From NCBI GenBank assembly GCA_041667115.1, contig JBAYFO010000046.1:1-30201 (forward strand): 30,201 nucleotides of DNA, in the 5' to 3' direction. The position numbers were made by a program, and so were the translations under genes. Positions 7,858 to 16,062 of this stretch are shown here, piece by piece. The number at the start of each line of letters is the position of its first letter. The first letter of the stretch is position 1. The notes below the pieces were generated by a model. It worked only from the letters and a program-made list of their open reading frames with translations. It made no database searches and was not told where the DNA came from. This DNA is from UBA1563 sp041667115 (GTDB lineage Bacteria; Bacteroidota; Ignavibacteria; Ignavibacteriales; Ignavibacteriaceae).

Positions 7858-9435
7858 GTGAATTTTAATGATATAGACCTTTTAATCCTGATTCCGATGG
7901 TAGTACTCCTGGTGGCGCTATTCTTTTATTTAGGATGGAAAGTTAATTCTAAATTAGGGAAGAGAAGTATTATAGCAGGTGAGGGACGGGTTAAAGTTAT
8001 CATTGCTGATGCCGAAAAAGAAGCCAACAATATTAAAAGAGAAAAACTGCTCGAAGTTAAAGATGAATGGTACAGAAAAAAGATTGAGTTTGATACTGAA
8101 GTAAATCAAAAAAGACAAAAGCTGCAAACCATTGAAAAACAGTTATCGGTACGGGAAGATAATATTGAGAAAAAATTAGAATCATCAATCAAGAAGGAAA
8201 AAGAAACCAGGAATCTTGAGCGTGAACTCGGTTTGCAGAAGAAAAATCTTGATATCAGGTATAATGAATTAGACAGATTAGAAAAAGAACAAAACACAAA
8301 ACTTGAAAAAATATCGGGACTAACCGCCGAAGAAGCAAAAAAATTGCTTCTTGAAAGTATGGAACAACAAGCCGAAGTTGAAGCCAATAAAATTTATAAG
8401 GAGAAGTTCGAAAAAGCTAAATTAACAGCAAAGACAGAAGCGCAGAAAATAGTTGTACTGGCTATTCAAAGAACTGCAGCAGACCATTCCGTTGAAACTA
8501 CCGTATCGGTAGTTCAAATTCAAAATGATGAATTAAAAGGAAGAATTATCGGGAAAGAGGGGCGCAATATTCGTTCATTTGAAGCCGCAACCGGTGTTGA
8601 TGTAATCGTTGATGACACACCGGAAGCAGTAATTCTTTCTTCTTTCGATCAATTCAGAAGAGAAGTTGCCCGCGTTTCGCTTGAGAGATTAATCGCCGAT
8701 GGAAGAATTCATCCGGCAAGAATTGAAGAAATAGTTGAAAAAGTACGCGTTGAATTAGTTGAAGAAATGTACAAAGAAGGAGAAAATACTCTTTTACAAT
8801 TAGGTATTCACGGGGTGCATCCTGAGATCATTAAACTAATTGGTAAAATGAGATACCGTTCAAGTTACGGGCAGAACTTACTCCAGCACAGTGTAGAAGT
8901 TGCTTACCTCTGCGGTATCATGGCATCCGAATTAGGGATCGATCCAATCATGGCAAAACGCGCTGCACTGCTGCATGACATTGGAAAAGTCGTTGATAAA
9001 GATATTGAAGGTCCACACGCGTTGTTAGGATATGACGTTGCCAAACGATTCAAGGAAAATCCGATAGTTGCAAATGCTATTGGTTCTCATCATGATGATA
9101 TTGAGATGGAACATCCTATTGCAGTTCTGGTTCAAGCTGCAGATGCTATCAGCGGCGCTCGTCCTGGCGCAAGACGCGAACCAATTGAAGGATACGTAAA
9201 AAGACTGGAAACATTGGAAGCGTTAGCTCAATCATTTGAAGGTGTTGCTAAAACATATGCAATTCAAGCCGGAAGAGAAGTGAGAGTTGTTGTTGAACAT
9301 GAAAAAATTGATGATATTTTTGCCGATAAACTTGCACACGACATCGCTTCTAAAATTGAAAATGAGATGGAATATCCGGGTCAAATTAAAGTTACTGTTA
9401 TTCGCGAAGTGAGGAAAGTTAGTTACGCGAAGTAG
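7858..9435 (+). CDS. rny: Ribonuclease Y
   Basis: Membrane-anchored endoribonuclease that starts mRNA decay. 525 aa from GTG at 7858, preceded by GAGGTG (7849-7854); a longer in-frame start at TTG 7843 would place the ribosome site inside the gene, so it is not chosen. Domains: one N-terminal membrane helix (about 7-28), a long charged coiled coil (about 35-190), KH domain with GRIIGKEGRNIRSFEAATG, and an HD phosphohydrolase domain with the metal-binding LLHDIGK motif and the SHHDDIE motif. Length and architecture are standard. Confidence 0.96.
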   Translation: MNFNDIDLLILIPMVVLLVALFFYLGWKVNSKLGKRSIIAGEGRVKVIIADAEKEANNIKREKLLEVKDEWYRKKIEFDTEVNQKRQKLQTIEKQLSVREDNIEKKLESSIKKEKETRNLERELGLQKKNLDIRYNELDRLEKEQNTKLEKISGLTAEEAKKLLLESMEQQAEVEANKIYKEKFEKAKLTAKTEAQKIVVLAIQRTAADHSVETTVSVVQIQNDELKGRIIGKEGRNIRSFEAATGVDVIVDDTPEAVILSSFDQFRREVARVSLERLIADGRIHPARIEEIVEKVRVELVEEMYKEGENTLLQLGIHGVHPEIIKLIGKMRYRSSYGQNLLQHSVEVAYLCGIMASELGIDPIMAKRAALLHDIGKVVDKDIEGPHALLGYDVAKRFKENPIVANAIGSHHDDIEMEHPIAVLVQAADAISGARPGARREPIEGYVKRLETLEALAQSFEGVAKTYAIQAGREVRVVVEHEKIDDIFADKLAHDIASKIENEMEYPGQIKVTVIREVRKVSYAK

Positions 9436-9884
9436 CTACAAGCCCCATAAAATAAAATCCTCAAACTCAATTTAAATCTGCCTTCAGTCTGATTAGTTTC
9501 TTGTCCAAAGTTTCTACTCAGACGATGAAGGCATTATACGCTAGAGACAAAGTTTCTCTACTTATGGAATAAGACGTTTCTACAGAATCTTCTCACTGAA
9601 ATAAACCCTTCCAAATTCATTTTTTACTCAAAAATAAAGTACCATATCGATTTTTATGCCCAAGATCAATTTTTTATAACTTAACCTATAAAGAACTTGT
9701 TGTTAATGTGAAAAAGTAAAATAAAGCAAGATTTCAGCTTTAGCAATTAATATTTTCATTTTCAAGAAATTTTTTCTTTACAGCAAAAAGAGTTTTTCTC
9801 TGCACACTAATCCGTTATAAATAATAACAATTATAGTTGGCAAGATAGTTGATAGCTATAACTATCAAGTTTAATTATAGAAAA
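9436..9884. other. Intergenic region with two stem-loops, no gene
   Basis: About 450 bp without a credible reading frame. It holds a long imperfect inverted repeat: TGCCTTCA plus GTCTGA (9479-9492) against TCAGAC-GA-TGAAGGCA (9518-9533), 14 pairs with a two-base bulge and a 25-nt loop. Next comes TAGAGA (9542-9547) / TCTCTA (9555-9560). The words AAAGTTTCT and GTTTCTAC recur at about 9507-9516, 9549-9558 and 9575-9582. There is no T run, so neither hairpin is a classic terminator. It could be the 3' end of the rny transcript or a small structured RNA. The rest (9600-9840) is AT-rich and must hold the promoter of the MerR-type gene. Confidence 0.5.
9849..9868. promoter_or_regulatory. Palindrome at the MerR-type gene start, likely autoregulatory operator
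   Basis: TTGATAG (9849-9855), six bases (CTATAA) and CTATCAA (9862-9868) form a perfect 7+7 inverted repeat 16 nt before the ATG of the regulator gene. An additional ATAGTT copy lies just upstream (9833-9838). MerR proteins bind as dimers to such dyads, usually in their own promoter; here the link to the downstream gene is inference. Confidence 0.45.
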
Positions 9885-10331
9885 ATGATCAAAAATCCAG
9901 ACACTCCGGTTTACACAATTAGTACTGCCGCAAAATTACTCGGTATATCAATCCCAACTCTACGTATGTATGAAAAGGAAGGACTAATAGTTCCCTTTAA
10001 AAAGGAATCCAAACAAAGGCTTTATTCGCTAACAGATATAGATCGAATTAAATGTATTCGGGAATCCATAAATAGAGACAAAATCAGCATCGCGGGAATA
10101 AAAAGGATTTTATCTCTAATTCCTTGTTGGGATTTAATTAAATGTACCGCCGAAGACCGGACGAATTGTATGGCTTTCAGAGAACATACAAAGCCTTGTT
10201 GGGATTATAACCATACCACCGGAATCTGCGGCACAAAACAATGCAGAGATTGTGAAGTGTATCTTCAATTTGCCGAATGCTCAAAAATTAAATCTCATTT
10301 CATTTCCATTACCTTAAACCGGAATTCATAA
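9885..10331 (+). CDS. MerR-family regulator with cysteine-rich C-terminus
   Basis: 148 aa from the ATG at 9885; an in-frame TTG at 9849 would run through the palindrome and is less likely. Residues 9-75 form a MerR winged helix-turn-helix (VYTISTAAKLLGISIPTLRMYEKEGL, with YSLTDIDRI) of the type seen in HspR-like members. The C-terminal half carries eight cysteines: C81, C87, C95, C105, C115, C120, C123 and C132, with CW pairs at 81 and 105 and CxxC at 120-123. Such a cluster suggests an Fe-S centre, metal or thiol/persulfide sensing. It is upstream of and in the same direction as the FadL-octahaem-YeeE genes, so it probably controls that module. The effector is unknown. Confidence 0.85.
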   Translation: MIKNPDTPVYTISTAAKLLGISIPTLRMYEKEGLIVPFKKESKQRLYSLTDIDRIKCIRESINRDKISIAGIKRILSLIPCWDLIKCTAEDRTNCMAFREHTKPCWDYNHTTGICGTKQCRDCEVYLQFAECSKIKSHFISITLNRNS

Positions 10332-10382
10332 AATTAATTCAATACTTTAAATATTAACTATATTTACATAGAAAGACACAAC

Positions 10383-11885
10383 ATGAAAACCAAATTGATC
10401 TCCGTTCTAATAATGACCCAATTAGCCCTTACTACAGTCTTTGCAACAGGTGGAACAAAACTCCTTGGTTATGACGCCAAAACCGCTGGACGTGCGGGAG
10501 TTAGCTTTGCTTTATTCGATAGTCCTACTTTAATGATGACAAATCCTGCCGGTATTTCTTTTATCGGAAAATCTGTTCTTGACGCGAATTTTTCCTTAAT
10601 GATTCCAAAGGTTGGATTCTCAAATAGTATTAATCCTGACGCGAAAGGGGAGACGAATTATTTCCCAATGCCAAGCGTAGGATATATCAATTCAAATAAT
10701 AACAGTGATTTCACCTGGGGTTTAGGCTTGTATACTCAAGGAGGCATGGGAGCAGATTTTTCGTTAAATCATGCTCTTTATAGAAATCAAGACGGTTCTT
10801 ATAATCCGCAGGAATATCATTCAAAATTAGCAGTTATGCAATTTGGACCGAGTGTCGCTTATAAAATTGCTCCAAATTTTTCAGTTGGTATTTCTGCAAA
10901 CTTAGTTTATAGTATGCTTGAGTTTAAAATGCCATATAGTTTATCTCCTTCCGTAATGAAAGGCGTGGTCAATCCATCAACCGGAATGACATTTGGCGAT
11001 ATGTTTTCTGCCCCTCCTTCAGCAGGCGGATTTGGTTATGATGAAGTTACTGCGTTAGCTAATATGACTAATCTTACTGCAATCGGTTTTGAAGGGAAGA
11101 TCGGTTTTGCTTATAAATTGAACGATCAAATTGCGTTTGGGTTAAGTTACACTTCCGCTTCAACTTTGAAGTACAAAAAAGGAAAAGCAACCATGGACAT
11201 GACAGCTCAATTGAACGATGCATTTGGAAAAGCGGTTCAAGGTGCAATGAGCCAGGGAATGTCACAAGCTGATGCTCAAGCGGCAGTAATGGGACAATTT
11301 GCCGGCATGGGTATTGATCTTTCTAAAGGGGCAGTTGCCAATTATGATTTAGAAAATGAATTGAAATTACCCCAGATGATAGGTTTTGGAGCTTCTTATA
11401 AACCTACCGCCAAGCTAGCTTTAGCTTTAGATTTACAATGGGCAAATTGGAAAAAAGCTTTTGATAAAATGTCTATTTCTCTTTCAAACGGAGATAATGC
11501 AAATATTAACACCATGTTAGGAAATAACGGAAGTTTCACACTTGATTTTCCAATGGATTGGAAAGATGCAGTGATGGTTCGTATTGGAGCTGAATATATG
11601 TTGAATGAAGATATTACTCTCCGTGGCGGGTATGCTTACGGAAGCAATCCGGTTCCATCATCTACTATTTTTCCGGTTTTTCCGGCTATCGTAGAGAATC
11701 ATATTACCCTTGGTGGAAGTTACAACCTGATGAGTAATTTAACCGTAAATGCGGCTTACGAATTAGTTTTAAATAAAGATTTAAATGCTGATAGTGCAAG
11801 TAAAATTGCTAATGAATATAATAACAGTGTTAGTTCACTTTCTGAAAATCTCTTTCATCTTTCAGTTTCATATTCATTTAATTAA
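10383..11885 (+). CDS. FadL/OmpP1/TodX-type outer-membrane channel
   Basis: 500 aa with a signal peptide ending near residue 21 (TTVFA). The mature start GGTKLLGYDAKTAGRAGVSFALFDSPTLMMTNPAGIS is the family signature: the N-terminal plug segment with the AxxNPAG pattern. The rest alternates amphipathic strands with aromatic ends and closes with HLSVSYSFN, ending in an aromatic-hydrophobic strand as outer-membrane barrels do. FadL-type channels carry hydrophobic molecules across the outer membrane. Here the neighbours are redox and sulfur genes, so the cargo need not be a fatty acid. A glutamine/alanine-rich insert (about 290-310, MSQGMSQADAQAAVMGQ) is an odd, loop-like segment. Confidence 0.9.
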   Translation: MKTKLISVLIMTQLALTTVFATGGTKLLGYDAKTAGRAGVSFALFDSPTLMMTNPAGISFIGKSVLDANFSLMIPKVGFSNSINPDAKGETNYFPMPSVGYINSNNNSDFTWGLGLYTQGGMGADFSLNHALYRNQDGSYNPQEYHSKLAVMQFGPSVAYKIAPNFSVGISANLVYSMLEFKMPYSLSPSVMKGVVNPSTGMTFGDMFSAPPSAGGFGYDEVTALANMTNLTAIGFEGKIGFAYKLNDQIAFGLSYTSASTLKYKKGKATMDMTAQLNDAFGKAVQGAMSQGMSQADAQAAVMGQFAGMGIDLSKGAVANYDLENELKLPQMIGFGASYKPTAKLALALDLQWANWKKAFDKMSISLSNGDNANINTMLGNNGSFTLDFPMDWKDAVMVRIGAEYMLNEDITLRGGYAYGSNPVPSSTIFPVFPAIVENHITLGGSYNLMSNLTVNAAYELVLNKDLNADSASKIANEYNNSVSSLSENLFHLSVSYSFN

Positions 11886-11911
11886 GCAGCAAGATAGAGA
11901 TGAAGAATTTT

Positions 11912-11954
11912 GAAAAGTACATTGATCTTTCATTTTTGAAAAAATGTACTTTTC
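11912..11954. terminator. Long inverted repeat between the FadL gene and the octahaem cytochrome
   Basis: GAAAAGTACATT (11912-11923) and AATGTACTTTTC (11943-11954) are perfect 12-base complements separated by 19 nt. The right arm ends in TTTTC but no long T run follows. It may act as a weak terminator or attenuator that sets the ratio of the channel to the cytochrome operon, or as an operator. It lies 27 nt after the stop of the channel gene and 46 nt before the cytochrome ATG. Confidence 0.45.
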
Positions 11955-12000
11955 TAAACTTAATAGGTACAATCAACTAGAAAAAAAATAAGAAAATAAA

Positions 12001-13575
12001 ATGAAAAAAATAGTTATTCCACTTGTGTTAATCGCATTGGTGATTATAAGTGCAATAAGTTTTCTAACTTCAAAGAATACTGAAGAAACAAAACTTACCG
12101 CATTAAAAGAACAATTCGATAAAAAGAACGTACAGCATGTAGATCATTCAAAATTTACAGAACTGCAGAAAAAATTCACTTCTCCCCAGCAGGTAACTGA
12201 AGCATGTATCGGTTGCCATAATGGAAGAGCGCAAGAAATTATGCAATCTAATCACTGGAACTGGGAAAGCGCCGAATATGTAAAAGGACGCGGCATCGTT
12301 TATCTCGGTAAGAGAAACGCGATCAATAATTTCTGTATCGGTACCGAAGGAAATGAAATGAGTTGCGCTAAATGTCATGTTGGTTACGGTATGAGCAATT
12401 CAAAAACATTTAACTACAAAGATGAAAGTAATATTGATTGTCTCGTTTGTCATGACAATTCGGAAACGTATGCGAAGGCTCAAGAAAAGGGAGGCGCTCC
12501 CGATCCAAGCCTGGACCTTGCAAATATTGCCCAGCATGTAGGGAAACCAAAAAGATCAAACTGCGGTGTATGCCATTTCTTTGGCGGCGGCGGAAATAAT
12601 GTGAAACATGGTGATTTAGAAAAATCAATGTTTGAACCGGCTAAATCTGTTGATGTACATATGGGAACTGACGGAATGAATATGCAGTGCGTTGACTGCC
12701 ACAAGACCGAGAACCACATGATCAGCGGAAAAATGTATTCGCTTTCTTCTATGAACAGAAACCGCGCTTTATGTGAAGACTGCCATACCGAAAGTCCGCA
12801 TGATGATGCAATCCTCAATAAACACACGCTTAAAGTGGCTTGCCAGACTTGCCATATCCCGATTTACGCAAAAGTAAATGCAACAAAACTTGCATGGGAT
12901 TGGTCAACTGCCGGAAAGTTGAAAAATGGGGAACCATTTGAAGTTGATGATGCGGAAGGAAACCATACCTATCTTTCAATTAAAGGAAATTTTACCTGGG
13001 GAAAAAATCTTAAACCGGATTATGTTTGGTTTAACGGTACTGCAGGACATTACCTTTTAGGTGATCAAGTAGCAGATACTACAAAGCCGTTAGTGTTAAA
13101 TCCGCTATATGGTTCTTATAATGATGTTGACTCAAAAATAATTCCTGTGAAAATTCACCGGGCAAGACAACCGTTTGATCCTGTAAATAAAATCTTGATT
13201 CAGCCAAAACTGTATGCAGAGAAAAAAGGAGAAGGGGCATTATGGAAAGACTTCAATTGGGAAACTGCATCTGAAGTTGGAATGAAAGATGTGAATCTTC
13301 CGTTCAGCGGAAAAATCTCTTTCATCAGAACCGAAATGTATTGGCCTATTAATCACATGGTTTCTTCAAAAGAAAATACCGTGAAGTGTAATGAATGCCA
13401 TACCAGGAATAACAGTCGCTTAGCCGGATTAAATGATTTCTATATGCCCGCTAGAGATTACAGTCCCTTCATCGAGACTGCCGGGAAATTAGTATTGTTA
13501 CTCTCATTTCTGCTTGTTCTTATACACGGCGGGTTTAGATTTTTTTCTTCACATAAAATGAAAAAGAAAGGATGA
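12001..13575 (+). CDS. Octahaem c-type cytochrome, tetrathionate reductase (OTR) family
   Basis: 524 aa with exactly eight CxxCH haem-binding sites: C69, C122, C147, C188, C230, C258, C281 and C463. Their spacing, the long haem-free stretch between the seventh and eighth, and motifs such as MNMQCVDCHKTENHMISGK resemble the octahaem tetrathionate reductase described in Shewanella, which in vitro also reduces nitrite and hydroxylamine. An N-terminal hydrophobic segment (4-22) exports it, perhaps uncleaved, and a second membrane helix lies at the C-terminus (about 494-511), so it is probably anchored in the inner membrane facing the periplasm. Its stop is 2 nt from the start of the cytochrome b gene, which would pass quinol electrons to it. 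The physiological substrate is not decided by sequence. Confidence 0.9.
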   Translation: MKKIVIPLVLIALVIISAISFLTSKNTEETKLTALKEQFDKKNVQHVDHSKFTELQKKFTSPQQVTEACIGCHNGRAQEIMQSNHWNWESAEYVKGRGIVYLGKRNAINNFCIGTEGNEMSCAKCHVGYGMSNSKTFNYKDESNIDCLVCHDNSETYAKAQEKGGAPDPSLDLANIAQHVGKPKRSNCGVCHFFGGGGNNVKHGDLEKSMFEPAKSVDVHMGTDGMNMQCVDCHKTENHMISGKMYSLSSMNRNRALCEDCHTESPHDDAILNKHTLKVACQTCHIPIYAKVNATKLAWDWSTAGKLKNGEPFEVDDAEGNHTYLSIKGNFTWGKNLKPDYVWFNGTAGHYLLGDQVADTTKPLVLNPLYGSYNDVDSKIIPVKIHRARQPFDPVNKILIQPKLYAEKKGEGALWKDFNWETASEVGMKDVNLPFSGKISFIRTEMYWPINHMVSSKENTVKCNECHTRNNSRLAGLNDFYMPARDYSPFIETAGKLVLLLSFLLVLIHGGFRFFSSHKMKKKG

Positions 13576-13577
13576 TC

Positions 13578-14243
13578 ATGAAAACGAAAGTATATATCTA
13601 TCGGTCATTCGAAAGATTTTGGCACTGGATGCAAGCATTATGCATTTTCTTTTTAGCGGCAACCGGTTTTGAAATTCACGGCTCTTTCACGTTTTTCGGA
13701 TATCAAAACGCGGTTAAGTACCACAATGTTGCTGCATACACATTTATTGTTCTGATTGTATTCGCAATCTTCTGGCATTTTACTACCGGTGAATGGAGGC
13801 AGTATCTTCCGACTACAAAAAATTTGAGAGCTCAAATCAATTTTTATCTTATCGGAATTTTTCAGAACGCACCTCATCCAACAAAAAAAACGGTGTTAAG
13901 TAAATTAAATCCTCTTCAAAAGCTGACATACTTAGGTCTGAAAATTCTTGTAATCCCGACGATGGTAATTTCCGGATTGCTTTATATGTTTTACCGCTAT
14001 CCGCAAAAAGGAACGATTGAAGGCTTAAATATTGGTTCGATTGAAGTGATTGCACTGTTCCACACGGCTGCGGCTTTTCTTCTGGTTGCGTTTATCATTG
14101 TACATTTATATTTGATGACAACCGGTTCAACCATCACATCAAACTTAAAAGCGATGATTACAGGCTATGAAGAGTTGGAAGATGCTCACGGAGATCACGA
14201 TAACAAAAAATTGAAAAACGATAAAAAAGAAGTTGAGGCATAA
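13578..14243 (+). CDS. Membrane cytochrome b (b561/hydrogenase-type) quinol oxidase subunit
   Basis: 221 aa, starting at ATG 13578 with AAAGGA 5 nt upstream; ATG 13572 is also possible but has no room for a ribosome site. Four to five membrane helices are visible. Histidines sit where di-haem b cytochromes carry their ligands: H16 (RFWHW), H49 (KYHN), H67 (FWHF), H162 (LFHTAAAF) and H176 (IVHLYL). The hydrophilic tail (200-221) is rich in D, H and K. The family passes electrons between menaquinone and a periplasmic partner, here almost surely the octahaem cytochrome whose gene precedes it. It is followed 1 nt later by the first YeeE/YedE gene, so translation is coupled. Confidence 0.88.
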   Translation: MKTKVYIYRSFERFWHWMQALCIFFLAATGFEIHGSFTFFGYQNAVKYHNVAAYTFIVLIVFAIFWHFTTGEWRQYLPTTKNLRAQINFYLIGIFQNAPHPTKKTVLSKLNPLQKLTYLGLKILVIPTMVISGLLYMFYRYPQKGTIEGLNIGSIEVIALFHTAAAFLLVAFIIVHLYLMTTGSTITSNLKAMITGYEELEDAHGDHDNKKLKNDKKEVEA

Positions 14244-14244
14244 A

Positions 14245-14760
14245 ATGAATGAAACAAAATATATGAATCCCTACTTGGCGGGATTTTTCCTCGGATTGAT
14301 CTTACTCGTAACTATTTTTATAACAGGAAGAGGATTAGGTGCAAGCGGTGCGATTAAAAGTGCGGTGGTAGCAACTGTGCAAACGGCAACACCGTCTCAT
14401 ACATCTGACGCAAAATTTTATAAAGAATATAGCGAAGAGCACGGCGGAAGCCCTTTAAAAAATTGGCTCGTTTTTGAAATGATCGGAGTAGTGATTGGTG
14501 CATTTATTTCCGGATTAATTTCAAACCGCTTGAAATTTAAGCTTGAACACTCTCCCAAATCAACTGCCAAAATAAGAATTGCCGGTGCAATCGTAGGCGG
14601 TGCATTATTTGGATTTGGCGCTCAACTCGGCAGAGGCTGTACCAGTGGCGCAGCTTTAAGCGGTATGGCGGTTCTTTCCACAGGTGGACTAATCACCATG
14701 GCGGCAATTTTTGGCGGAGCTTATGCGTTCGCTTATTTCTTCAGAAAACTTTGGATATAG
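14245..14760 (+). CDS. YeeE/YedE-family transporter, first half-protein
   Basis: 171 aa, ATG 14245 directly after the cytochrome b stop with GAGG upstream. One membrane helix at 9-27, a periplasm- or cytosol-exposed stretch (about 38-72), then helices at 73-92, 111-130 and 140-165. It contains the family's conserved cysteine motif LGRGCTSG (C132). YeeE/YedE (TsuA type) proteins import thiosulfate by passing it along conserved cysteines. In the well-studied form both halves are in one polypeptide; here the pair is split over two genes, as is common for half-size members. Likely forms a heterodimer with the next gene product. Confidence 0.88.
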   Translation: MNETKYMNPYLAGFFLGLILLVTIFITGRGLGASGAIKSAVVATVQTATPSHTSDAKFYKEYSEEHGGSPLKNWLVFEMIGVVIGAFISGLISNRLKFKLEHSPKSTAKIRIAGAIVGGALFGFGAQLGRGCTSGAALSGMAVLSTGGLITMAAIFGGAYAFAYFFRKLWI

Positions 14761-14776
14761 GAAAGGAGTTTATATT

Positions 14777-15979
14777 ATGGGACCTTTAGTTCCCGATGTT
14801 ATCGGAAATGAATTAAACTTTGTGGTTGCAATTTTTGTTGGAATAGCGTTCGGGTTTATTCTCGAACAAGCCGGATTTTCAACCTCAAAAAAACTTGTTG
14901 GTCTGTTTTACGGATATGACTTCACCGTATTGAGAGTTTTCTTTACAGCCGGTCTAGTTGCAATGATTGGCGTTATCGCTTTTGATCATTGGGGTTTGCT
15001 TGATATTAGCCTCGTTTACATTAATCCCACTTTTCTTTGGTCGGCAATTGTCGGCGGATTAATTATGGGATTAGGATTTGTTATCGGTGGATTTTGTCCC
15101 GGTACAAGTGTTTGTGCGGCGGCAATCGGAAAAATTGACGCGATGATCTTTGTTGGCGGTTCCTTTTTGGGTGTATTGATTTTCGGAGAAGGATATCCGC
15201 TTTTTGAAAATCTTTACAAAGCCGCACCGTGGGGAAACGTAAGAATTTTTGAAACGCTTGGAATGTCTCAATCACTTTTTGCTTTCCTCCTTACCATTGT
15301 AGCGGTAGGAGCTTTCTGGGCAACGACTTTAATTGAAAATAAAATTAATGGGAAACCAAATCCGGAGTTCAATTCTAAACCTCTTTATTATGGATTAACC
15401 GGCTTAGCGTTGATCTTAGCCTTATCAGCTTTTGCTTTACCGGAGAGAAGACAATCACTCTTAGCTGAAATAAATGATAGCCGTTTCGTTAATGGTTATC
15501 AAGTTGATGCCGTGGATTGTGACGAGCTAGCATTCAATATTGTTGACAAAGATAAAAACTTGCAGATAATTGATATTCGGTCGCAGAAAGATTTTGAAGC
15601 TATGACTCTACCGAACTCGACTCGTTTAACATTAGAAAATCTTTTTGAAAAAAATGCTCATAAGTTATTGACGATCAAACACAAGAAAAATGTCTTTGTT
15701 GCTGACGATGAGGCTACCGAAAAGAAAGCCGCAGTTCTTGCAAAAGAATTAGGGTATTCAGAGATCTATTATCTTGAAGGCGGATTGAAGCAATTCAGAA
15801 AAGATATTCTTAACTTTACGATGACGACAGCAGGTACTAATCAACATGAAATAGATACGTACCGGTTTAGAACAAAAGCTGCACAAGTGTTGCCGCAGCT
15901 CATCCAGGAATATAAACTAAAAATTGCAGCTTCAGGTCCGCAAATATCCAAACCTAAACGGGTTGTCGGCGGATGCTAA
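14777..15979 (+). CDS. YeeE/YedE transporter half fused to a degenerate rhodanese domain
   Basis: 400 aa from ATG 14777 with AAGGAG (14763-14768). Residues 15-230 hold about six membrane helices with the second conserved motif GGFCPGTSVCAAA (C107 and C113). A rhodanese-like domain follows (about 245-345), recognised by LQIIDIRSQKDFEAMTLPNS and YYLEGGLKQF. At the position of the catalytic cysteine loop it has VFVADDEAT, so no persulfide can form there. The protein ends KRVVGGC: a flexible basic tail with a C-terminal cysteine (C400). It is the last gene of the module before a terminator. The likely role is transport of thiosulfate or a related sulfur compound, coupled to the octahaem cytochrome; this is inference from context. 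Confidence 0.88.
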   Translation: MGPLVPDVIGNELNFVVAIFVGIAFGFILEQAGFSTSKKLVGLFYGYDFTVLRVFFTAGLVAMIGVIAFDHWGLLDISLVYINPTFLWSAIVGGLIMGLGFVIGGFCPGTSVCAAAIGKIDAMIFVGGSFLGVLIFGEGYPLFENLYKAAPWGNVRIFETLGMSQSLFAFLLTIVAVGAFWATTLIENKINGKPNPEFNSKPLYYGLTGLALILALSAFALPERRQSLLAEINDSRFVNGYQVDAVDCDELAFNIVDKDKNLQIIDIRSQKDFEAMTLPNSTRLTLENLFEKNAHKLLTIKHKKNVFVADDEATEKKAAVLAKELGYSEIYYLEGGLKQFRKDILNFTMTTAGTNQHEIDTYRFRTKAAQVLPQLIQEYKLKIAASGPQISKPKRVVGGC

Positions 15980-16022
15980 TGTTGCACGATTGAAAAAATA
16001 AAAGAAAAGTTGAAATAAAAAG

Positions 16023-16050
16023 AAACCCCGAAATCTCTCGGGGTTTTTTC
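16023..16050 (+). terminator. Terminator at the end of the octahaem/YeeE module
   Basis: AAACCCCGA (16023-16031) pairs with TCGGGGTTT (16038-16046) around a six-base loop, with a run of six T (16044-16049). A textbook rho-independent terminator, 43 nt after the YeeE-rhodanese stop. coaE starts only 13 nt after it. Confidence 0.92.
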
Positions 16051-16062
16051 TTATTTTTCAAT

